Shown here: positions 47,023-52,928 of the stretch, piece after piece
How the letters are laid out: every line of letters begins with the position of its first letter
Position numbering within the stretch: position 1 is the stretch's first letter
Assembly: GCA_024644015.1 (NCBI GenBank)
Contig: JAHELV010000012.1
Span: 19,920-72,847 of the forward strand
From: Nitriliruptorales bacterium
GTDB taxonomy: Bacteria > Actinomycetota > Nitriliruptoria > Euzebyales > JAHELV01
Length of the DNA stretch: 52,928 nt
Direction: 5' to 3'
The notes under the pieces: model-generated
The model's database searches: none
The model's input: the letters and a program-made list of their open reading frames with translations, nothing else
What the model was told of the DNA's origin: nothing
Translations under genes and position numbers: made by a program

Positions 47023-48174
47023 GTGAACCTCATGGAATACCAGGGCAAGGAGCTGTTCCGCTCGCTGGGTATCCCGACGACCCCGCGGGGGGAGATCGCC
47101 ACGTCGGCGGCCGAGGCGCAGACCGACGCAGCCAACTACGGCGTGCCCGTCATGGTCAAGGCCCAGGTGCTCACCGGCGGGCGCGGCAAGGCGGGCGGCG
47201 TCAAGTACTGCCGTGACGCGGACGAGGCCCGGGCCCGCGCGGAGGAGATCCTCGGCCTCGACATCTCCGGCCACACCGTGGAGAAGGTGCTCATCGAGCC
47301 CGCGTCCGAAATCGCCGAGGAGTACTACCTCTCGGTCCTGCAGGACCGCTCGAGCAAGGGGTACAAGGTCATCGCGAGCGTGGAGGGCGGCGTCGAGATC
47401 GAAGAGGTCAACCGCACGCGGCCGGAGAAGGTCATCAAGGAGGACATCGATCCCACGGTGGGCCTGGACGTGGACCGCGCGCGAGGGATCCTCACGCAGG
47501 CGGGCTTTCCCGACGACGCGATCGAGCAGGCGGCTGACCTGCTGGTCAGGCTCTACGAGGGATTCGTGGCATCCGACGCCACGCTGTTCGAGGTGAACCC
47601 GCTGGTGAAGACGACCGAAGGTCGCGTGATCGCACTGGACTCGAAGGTCTCGATCGACCCGAGTGCGCTGTTTCGTCACGCGGACCTGGCGGCGCTGGGG
47701 GAGGGCGTGGTCGGCGACCCGCTGGAGGTCAGGGCGAAGGAACAAGGGCTGCAGTACGTCAAGCTCGACGGTGACGTCGGTGTGCTCGGCAACGGCGCGG
47801 GCCTGGTAATGGCGACGCTCGACGTGGTCAGTCAGGCCGGAGGGCAGCCGGCCAACTTCCTCGACGTCGGAGGCGGTGCCGACGCGGACAAGATGCGGGC
47901 GTCGCTGGCGCTCGTGTTGTCAGACGACGATGTGCGCAGCGTGCTGATCAACATCTTTGGCGGCATCACCCGGTGCGACGAGGTCGCGAACGGCATGCTT
48001 CTCGCGTTGGACCAGCTCGGCGACATCCCGCAGAAGCTGGTGGTCCGTCTCGACGGCACGAACGCCGCCCAGGGCCAGCAGATCCTCGACGACGCCGACA
48101 ACCCCAGCATCATCACCGCCGAAAGCATGGTGTCGGCGGCCGGCAGAGCCGTCGAACTGGCCTCCCAGGCGTAG
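47023..48174 (+). CDS. sucC: Succinyl-CoA synthetase beta subunit
   Basis: ATP-grasp subunit that, with SucD, interconverts succinyl-CoA and succinate with nucleotide formation in the TCA cycle. The N-terminus NLMEYQGKELFRSLGIP is the standard start; KAQVLTGGRGKAGGVK is the ATP-grasp loop, and LFEVNPLVKTTEGRVIALDSK and the DVGGGADADKM to NIFGGITRCDEVA stretch are conserved. GTG 47023 gives this start (ATG 47011 and 47032 are alternatives). The length of 383 residues is normal. The gap to sucD is 18 bp. Confidence 0.96.
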   Translation: MNLMEYQGKELFRSLGIPTTPRGEIATSAAEAQTDAANYGVPVMVKAQVLTGGRGKAGGVKYCRDADEARARAEEILGLDISGHTVEKVLIEPASEIAEEYYLSVLQDRSSKGYKVIASVEGGVEIEEVNRTRPEKVIKEDIDPTVGLDVDRARGILTQAGFPDDAIEQAADLLVRLYEGFVASDATLFEVNPLVKTTEGRVIALDSKVSIDPSALFRHADLAALGEGVVGDPLEVRAKEQGLQYVKLDGDVGVLGNGAGLVMATLDVVSQAGGQPANFLDVGGGADADKMRASLALVLSDDDVRSVLINIFGGITRCDEVANGMLLALDQLGDIPQKLVVRLDGTNAAQGQQILDDADNPSIITAESMVSAAGRAVELASQA

Positions 48175-48192
48175 CGCAAAGGAGCAGCAACG

Positions 48193-49107
48193 GTGAGCAT
48201 CCTCATCGACAGCAACACCCGTGTCCTGGTCCAGGGCATCGGCAACCAGGGCACGTTCCACGCGAAGCGCAACGCGGACTACGGCACGACGATCGTCGCG
48301 GGCGTCCATCCAAAGCGCGGTGGTGAGATCTGGGAGGAGCTCGACCGTCCGATCTACTCCAGCGCGTCGGAGGCGGTCGAGCACGAGGATGTCAACACGT
48401 CGATGATCCTGGTGCCCGCGCCGTTCGCCAAGGACGCGATCATGGAGGCCTTCGACGCCGGTATCGAGCTGATCGTGTGCCTGACCGAGGGCATCCCGGT
48501 CCACGACATGGCGCTGGTCTACAACACCTTCTACCCGCGCGCCGCCGACGGATCCTTCACCAAGAAGGGTCGTCCGGTCCTCATCGGGCCGAACTGCCCC
48601 GGCGTCATCTCTCCCGGCAAGGCGAACGTCGGTTTCATCCCGGAGGAGAGCACGCGGCCTGGGACCGTCGGACTGGTCAGCCGGTCGGGAACGCTGACCT
48701 ACCAGCTGATGCACGAACTCAACGAAGCGGGTGTCGGCATCTCGACCTGCGTCGGGATCGGCGGCGACCCGATCATCGGCTCGGACTTCCTGGACATCAT
48801 CCCACGGTTCGCCGACGACCCGGACACCGAAGCAATCGTGTTCGTCGGGGAGATCGGCGGAACCGAGGAACAGCGGGTCGGCCGGTGGATACACGAGCAC
48901 ATCCCGGACACGCCGGTCGCTGCCTACGTCGCCGGGTTCACCGCCCCTCCGGGCAAGCAGATGGGGCACGCGGGCGCCATCGTGAAGGAGGGCGGCGACG
49001 GCGGCGAGACGGCTGCCGACAAGAAGGAGGCGCTGACGGAGCTGGGCATCGCTGTGGGGATGAACCCGAGCGAGACCGCGCAACTGATCATCCAGCGCCT
49101 CGGATAG
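48193..49107 (+). CDS. sucD: Succinyl-CoA synthetase alpha subunit
   Basis: CoA-binding and phospho-histidine subunit. [22 protein letters not shown] is the CoA-binding Rossmann motif, with the usual Gly-Lys-replacing Asn-Gln region, [14 protein letters not shown] is typical, and the phosphorylated His lies in QMGHAGAIV, followed by [16 protein letters not shown]. Most SucD have GITGKQG at the first motif; here it is GIGNQG, an unusual but compatible form. GTG 48193 follows AAAGGAG. At 304 residues the length is normal. Operon with sucC. Confidence 0.95.
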   Translation: MSILIDSNTRVLVQGIGNQGTFHAKRNADYGTTIVAGVHPKRGGEIWEELDRPIYSSASEAVEHEDVNTSMILVPAPFAKDAIMEAFDAGIELIVCLTEGIPVHDMALVYNTFYPRAADGSFTKKGRPVLIGPNCPGVISPGKANVGFIPEESTRPGTVGLVSRSGTLTYQLMHELNEAGVGISTCVGIGGDPIIGSDFLDIIPRFADDPDTEAIVFVGEIGGTEEQRVGRWIHEHIPDTPVAAYVAGFTAPPGKQMGHAGAIVKEGGDGGETAADKKEALTELGIAVGMNPSETAQLIIQRLG

Positions 49108-49138
49108 CGCGCCGCCGTCGAGCGCGCGGCCGGCGGCG

Positions 49139-49167
49139 GTTGTCAACAACGTGCAAACTGCGATGAT
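49139..49167 (+). promoter_or_regulatory. Promoter with overlapping palindrome before the HD-GYP-like gene
   Basis: TTGTCA (49140-49145) and GATGAT (49162-49167) are 16 bp apart, a good sigma-A-type pair. The palindrome GTTGTCAACAAC (49139-49150, 5-bp arms) overlaps the -35, as an operator would. The downstream ATG is at 49245. This suggests the gene is not simply part of the sucCD operon. Confidence 0.45.
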
Positions 49168-49244
49168 GGTGCAGCGCAGGCTGGTGGCGCGGGTCTCTCG
49201 TGCGGGCGCCCATCTCTCGTCGTCGACGCAAAGGACGTCCACGG

Positions 49245-50759
49245 ATGTCGGTGATCTCGGGTGTGCCCGTCGAACGCTGGCGGAAGCGGCCGGAGCTTGC
49301 GCGCGCGACACGGGTGTGCGTGCTGGTCGGCCCGCTGCTCATCCTGCTCGGCGTGACGTTGTTCGGCGCGCAGCTGGTGCAGCCCGCCGAAGGGGTGCCG
49401 GCGACGACGCTGCGTTGGGCACTGATCGCGGGGCTCGCACTGACCAGCGCGGTGCTCGCGGAGCGGACGTTACGCCGACTGCTGCCGGTCGCCGCACTGC
49501 TTGACCTGGACATCGGATTCCCTGGTGCGCTCCCGACACGGTCGCGTATCGCGTCCCTGGCCTCGCTCGGCGACGCTCGCGCCGACCTGATGGACCTGCT
49601 GCCCGGCGTGGCCGACCGCAACATCGACGCGGCAGCCGAGCATCTGATGATCCGGTACGCCAGAGAGACGCGTTCGGGCCTGCAACCACGGTCGCACGTC
49701 GACCGTGTGCGTGCCCTGGCCACGCAGATCGCCGAACGCCTGGAGGTCCCGGCCGCCGACCGCGACCGGATGCAGTGGGCGCTGCTCCTGCGGGCGCTGG
49801 GCAGCATCGGCGATGACGATCGCCATGCCCACCAGCGGTTGCTCGACTGGCTGGGTCCGTGGCAAGCGCTGGTGCGGGGTCCCTACGGCGCGGCGGCGTC
49901 GTCGGCGTCCTCGCCGGCGGTGCGCACCGCTGCGCAGGCGGCAGCGCTGGCTGATGCCTACGTCGTGGTGACGGCAACCCATCCGTATCAGGGATCCTCA
50001 GTCGTGCTGCCGCTGGACGTCCTGTCCGGGGGGCAGCTGCCGCCGGACGTCGTCGACGCGCTCCACGGGCTGTCTGAGCCGGAACGTCGCCGTTCGGTCG
50101 GGGTGACGGTCGGCGTGTCACCGATGCTGGCCCGGTATTCGCCGACCCCACAGCCGGTGTTCGCTCTGGCGTCGGTTGTCGCCGCGCTCGTGCTCGTCGT
50201 CGGCGTCGGACCGCCGCCTGAGCCCGAACTGCCCACCCGGCCGGCCGTGGCCAGCCAGGCGCAGGTGGCGCCGAGCGTCGCGTCGAGTCCCCGTAGCGTC
50301 GACGAGCGCACCGGGGCCGCGGTGAAGCCCAGCACGTCCAAGGCGAACGCTACGAAGAAGCGGACTGCCGGGGAGCCCGCGCGAGGAGGCACACGGACCG
50401 CGCCGATCGGCGACGTCTACAGCGCCGGTGCCTACGCGAGCACGTCGCGCGGCGTCGGGACGCCGAGGGCGTCAACGGCCGCGGCCGGCGGAGCGACGTC
50501 GACAGCGCCGGCGTCGCCGTCCGACAGCGGCACGTCGTCCTCGCCGCCGCCGTCTGACCCGAAGCCGAAGCCCAAGCCGTCACCGACACCGTCGCCGGCA
50601 CCCGAGCCACCGCCGGCACCCGCGCCGGAACCAGAGCCGGAGCCCGACCCGGTGCCCCAGCCCGACCCGGTGCCCCAGCCCGACCCGGCGCCCCAGCCCG
50701 AGCCACCGCCTGACGCACCGGCGCCGGCACCGGCACCGGCACCAGCGCCGAGCCCGTAA
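49245..50759 (+). CDS. Degenerate HD-GYP membrane protein with proline-rich tail
   Basis: A 504-residue protein. Two membrane segments (about 24-45 and 56-72) lead to a cytosolic domain (about 120-300) that follows the HD-GYP pattern: a first-helix His in RSHVDRVRALATQIAERL, ALLLRALGSIGDD in the position of the LLHDIGKI motif (His-Asp replaced by Arg-Ala), ALADAYVVVTATHPYQ (compare ADAYDALTSDRPY) and LSGGQLPPDVVDAL (compare FDPEVVDA). The GYP loop is not recognisable. A third membrane segment (about 304-322) is followed by an Ala/Ser/Pro tail with PDPVPQ-type repeats, probably outside the cell. c-di-GMP phosphodiesterase activity is therefore unlikely. ATG 49245 has AAAGGAC upstream. In mycobacteria this place between sucD and purN holds perM and another membrane gene. 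Confidence 0.72.
   Translation: MSVISGVPVERWRKRPELARATRVCVLVGPLLILLGVTLFGAQLVQPAEGVPATTLRWALIAGLALTSAVLAERTLRRLLPVAALLDLDIGFPGALPTRSRIASLASLGDARADLMDLLPGVADRNIDAAAEHLMIRYARETRSGLQPRSHVDRVRALATQIAERLEVPAADRDRMQWALLLRALGSIGDDDRHAHQRLLDWLGPWQALVRGPYGAAASSASSPAVRTAAQAAALADAYVVVTATHPYQGSSVVLPLDVLSGGQLPPDVVDALHGLSEPERRRSVGVTVGVSPMLARYSPTPQPVFALASVVAALVLVVGVGPPPEPELPTRPAVASQAQVAPSVASSPRSVDERTGAAVKPSTSKANATKKRTAGEPARGGTRTAPIGDVYSAGAYASTSRGVGTPRASTAAAGGATSTAPASPSDSGTSSSPPPSDPKPKPKPSPTPSPAPEPPPAPAPEPEPEPDPVPQPDPVPQPDPAPQPEPPPDAPAPAPAPAPAPSP
50646..50699 (+). repeat. In-frame 18-bp repeats coding PDPVPQ
   Basis: About three tandem units that encode Pro-Asp-Pro-Val-Pro-Gln, with Ala replacing Val in the last. 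They lie in the proline-rich tail of the HD-GYP-like protein. They are probably unstable in copy number. Confidence 0.7.
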
Positions 50760-50798
50760 GCTGCGGGAACGACCAATCGCGACAGGGGACCCACCCGA

Positions 50799-51389
50799 GT
50801 GCACCGAAAGCGACTCGTCGTGCTGGCCAGCGGGTCGGGCACCAACCTGCAGGCGCTGCTGGACGCGCCAGACCTGGGCGGTGACATCGTGGCTGTCCTG
50901 TCGGACCGGATCGGAGCGCGAGCGCTCGATCGCGCCCGCGGCAGGGGCATCGCTGCGGAGGCGGTCGAGCTGGGCACCGACCGCACAGCGTGGGAGTCCG
51001 CGTTGTGCGGCAGGGTCACGGCCCATGCCCCCGACATGGTGATCCTGGCCGGCTTCATGCGTGTGTTGTCCGGTGACTTCGTGCAGCGCTGGCCCGTGCT
51101 CAACGTGCACCCGTCCCTGTTGCCGGCCTTCCCTGGAGCGCACGCGGTCGACGAGGCGCTCGACTGGGGCGTGAAGGTGGCGGGTGTCACCGTCCACTAC
51201 GTCGACGAACTGGTCGATCACGGCCCGATCATCGCCCAGGAAGCCGTGACGGTACGGGATGACGACACGTCCGCGACCCTGCACGCCAGAATGCAACAGG
51301 TCGAACACCGCCTGTTGCCGCAGGTGGTCCGAGCGCTGTGCGAGGGTCGGGTGCAACGCAATGGAAGACATGTGAGGATACAACAGTGA
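50799..51389 (+). CDS. purN: Phosphoribosylglycinamide formyltransferase (10-formyl-THF)
   Basis: It transfers formyl from 10-formyl-tetrahydrofolate to GAR in purine synthesis. LVVLASGSGTNLQALLD binds phosphate; MVILAGFMRVLS and NVHPSLLPAFPGAHAVDEAL carry the active-site Asn and His, and VHYVDELVDHGPIIAQ has the catalytic Asp. The length of 196 residues is normal. GTG 50799 has AGGGGAC upstream. It overlaps purH by 4 bp. Confidence 0.96.
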   Translation: MHRKRLVVLASGSGTNLQALLDAPDLGGDIVAVLSDRIGARALDRARGRGIAAEAVELGTDRTAWESALCGRVTAHAPDMVILAGFMRVLSGDFVQRWPVLNVHPSLLPAFPGAHAVDEALDWGVKVAGVTVHYVDELVDHGPIIAQEAVTVRDDDTSATLHARMQQVEHRLLPQVVRALCEGRVQRNGRHVRIQQ

Positions 51390-52918
51390 GCGACGTGCAT
51401 CTGCGGCCCCGCCGCGCCCTGATCAGCGTGTACGACAAGACCGGTCTGGCCGCACTCGTCACGGCGCTGCACGAGGCCGGCGTCGCACTGGTGTCGACGG
51501 GGTCGACGGCATCGGCGATCGCTGACGCCGACGTGCCGGTCACCCCCGTCAGCGTGGTCACGGGCTTCCCCGAGATCCTCGACGGTCGCGTCAAGACGCT
51601 GCATCCGGCCGTGCACGCCGGCATCCTCGCCGACCGGGCGCTGCCGGAGCACAATCGCACACTCGAGACCCATGGGATCGCACCGATCGACATGATCGTG
51701 TCGAACCTGTACCCGTTCGAGCGGACGGTGGCCGACAAGGACGTGACGGCCGCGCAGGCGATCGAGATGATCGACATCGGCGGCCCGACCCTGGTTCGCG
51801 CGGCGGCCAAGAACCACGCCCACGTGGCCGTCGTGGTCGACCCGGCGGACTACGCGGTGATCGCGGCGCAGATTGGCGGCGGGGGCATCGACACCGAGAC
51901 CCGGCGGCGCCTGGCGGCAAAGGCGTTCACCCACACGGCGGCCTACGACGCGGCGATCGTGGCGTGGTTCGCCGGGGACGGGGCGCTGCCCGACACCCGG
52001 ATCGACGTGTGGCACAAGGTCTCGGATCTGCGCTACGGCGAGAACCCGCAGCAACGTGCGGCCTTCTACCGGCCGGCGCCGCCGTCGGGCCTGTCGGGGG
52101 CCCGTGTGCTGCAGGGCAAGGCGCTGAGCTACACCAACCTGCTGGACGCCGACGCGGCGTGGCGCATGGCGAGCGCGTTCAGCGACCCGTGCGTGGCGAT
52201 CATCAAGCACACGAACCCGACCGGGATCGCGCTGGAACGAACCCTCGCCGAGGCATACCCTGCGGCGCTCGCCGGTGATCCGGTCAGCGCGTTCGGGGGC
52301 ATCGTCGGCTGCAACCGCCCCGTCGACGCCGACGTCGCTCGGCAGATCACCGAGGTGTTCACCGAGGTGGTCGTCGCGCCGAGCTTCAGCGCCGACGCCC
52401 GCGAGGTGTTCGCCGAGCGGCGCAACCTGCGGCTGCTCGAGGTCGCCGTGCCCGCCGGCGACGGGATGCAGCTGCAGAGCATCTCCGGTGGCCTGCTGGT
52501 CCAGCAGCCGGATCGTGCTGTCGACGACCAGGCAGACTGGCGGGTGGTGACCGCGGTCGCGCCCACCGCCGAGCAGCGCGCGGCCCTGGCGTTCGCCTGG
52601 CAGGCATGCGGGCACGTCAAGTCCAATGCGATCGTGCTGGCCCGGGACCGGGCGATCGTCGGTGTCGGCGCAGGCCAGATGTCGCGGGTCGACAGCGTCG
52701 AGCTGGCCGTGCGCAAAGCGGGGGAGCGCGCCAAGGGCGCCGTCCTTGCGAGCGATGCGTTCTTCCCGTTCCGTGACGGACCGGACGCGGCGATCGCCGC
52801 TGGCGTCAGCGCGATCATCCAGCCGGGCGGCAGCAGGCGCGACGACGAGGTGATCGCCGCCTGCGACGAGCAGGGGATCGCGATGATCTTCACCGGGCGC
52901 CGCCACTTCCGCCACTGA
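51386..52918 (+). CDS. purH: Bifunctional AICAR transformylase / IMP cyclohydrolase
   Basis: It catalyses the last two steps to IMP. The N-terminal IMP cyclohydrolase (MGS-like) has RRALISVYDKTGLAALV, VSTGSTASAIADA, the VTGFPEILDGRVKTLHPAVHAG family signature and IDIGGPTLVRAAAKN. The C-terminal transformylase has LRYGENPQQRAAFY, AIIKHTNPTGIAL (Lys-His pair), FAWQACGHVKSNAIV and AQMSRVDS-like GAGQMSRVDSVELA, ending DEQGIAMIFTGRRHFRH. At 510 residues it is complete. The GTG start overlaps the purN stop. The stop is 10 bp from the window end. Confidence 0.97.
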   Translation: MSDVHLRPRRALISVYDKTGLAALVTALHEAGVALVSTGSTASAIADADVPVTPVSVVTGFPEILDGRVKTLHPAVHAGILADRALPEHNRTLETHGIAPIDMIVSNLYPFERTVADKDVTAAQAIEMIDIGGPTLVRAAAKNHAHVAVVVDPADYAVIAAQIGGGGIDTETRRRLAAKAFTHTAAYDAAIVAWFAGDGALPDTRIDVWHKVSDLRYGENPQQRAAFYRPAPPSGLSGARVLQGKALSYTNLLDADAAWRMASAFSDPCVAIIKHTNPTGIALERTLAEAYPAALAGDPVSAFGGIVGCNRPVDADVARQITEVFTEVVVAPSFSADAREVFAERRNLRLLEVAVPAGDGMQLQSISGGLLVQQPDRAVDDQADWRVVTAVAPTAEQRAALAFAWQACGHVKSNAIVLARDRAIVGVGAGQMSRVDSVELAVRKAGERAKGAVLASDAFFPFRDGPDAAIAAGVSAIIQPGGSRRDDEVIAACDEQGIAMIFTGRRHFRH

Positions 52919-52928
52919 CACCATCCAC

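Noticed and set aside
49226-49241. Second GACGCAAAG motif before the HD-GYP-like gene
   Set aside because: It is only a 9-base match that doubles as the ribosome-binding site, with no surrounding helices.
50760-50798. ZTP (pfl) riboswitch before purN-purH
   Set aside because: The gap is only 39 bp and lacks the conserved motifs.

Overview
The window is one continuous block of chromosome from a high-GC member of the Actinomycetota. The GTG start codons, the NucS/EndoMS mismatch endonuclease, the GuaB3-type IMP dehydrogenase relative divergent from an Rv3412-like (DUF5319) acidic protein, and the gene orders tilS-hpt-ftsH-folE-folP-folB-folK-(DUF2520)-panC-coaX-lysS-clpC and pcrA-sucC-sucD-purN-purH are all shared with Mycobacterium and its relatives. 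The interruptions of those orders (no panD, no lsr2, extra genes inserted) suggest a deep-branching lineage, perhaps of the Nitriliruptoria/Euzebya type; that placement is inference. No IS element, prophage, CRISPR array, tRNA or rRNA gene was seen, so most of the window is core chromosome.

Layout. 1-10273 (+): tRNA-lysidine synthase, hypoxanthine phosphoribosyltransferase, FtsH, the folate genes folE/folP/folB/folK with a CsaA-like protein among them, then a DUF2520 oxidoreductase, panC and coaX. 10362-20449 (+): a membrane-anchored HExxH protein, pyruvate carboxylase, a tartronate-semialdehyde-reductase-like dehydrogenase, and the three glycolate oxidase subunits; this looks like a glycolate/glyoxylate and anaplerosis block set into the folate-lysS-clpC order. 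20663-27689: a ClpC-N-domain protein without ATPase, lysS (+), a GAF-like/GGDEF diguanylate cyclase (-), and clpC (+).

27690-28147 is a gene-free stretch with several hairpins and a candidate c-di-GMP-I-like RNA. 28148-35811 holds nucS, an SLC13-type permease, an MFS exporter (-), the DUF5319 protein (-), guaB3 and a fused ATP sulfurylase/APS kinase. 35783-37836 (-) holds a zinc-binding methyltransferase and a macro-domain hydrolase. 37972-44642 holds guaA, a DUF2207 membrane protein, a pseudo-receiver (-) and the PcrA/UvrD helicase. 44681-46336 (-) holds a lipase-like hydrolase and a membrane-anchored Rieske-like protein without cluster ligands. 46485-52918 (+) holds a stand-alone B12-binding mutase subunit, sucC, sucD, a degenerate HD-GYP membrane protein with a proline-rich tail, purN and purH.

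Functionally the window combines folate, pantothenate/CoA and purine synthesis (hpt, guaB3, guaA, purN, purH), a TCA node (pyc, sucCD, B12 mutase subunit) and proteostasis (ftsH, ClpC and its ATPase-less relative). The most unusual feature is a set of proteins that keep a signalling or redox fold but have lost its catalytic residues: an HD-GYP without HD, a receiver without its aspartate, a Rieske fold without its ligands, and a Clp N-domain protein without AAA+ modules. They share a window with one apparently intact diguanylate cyclase and one possible c-di-GMP-binding RNA.
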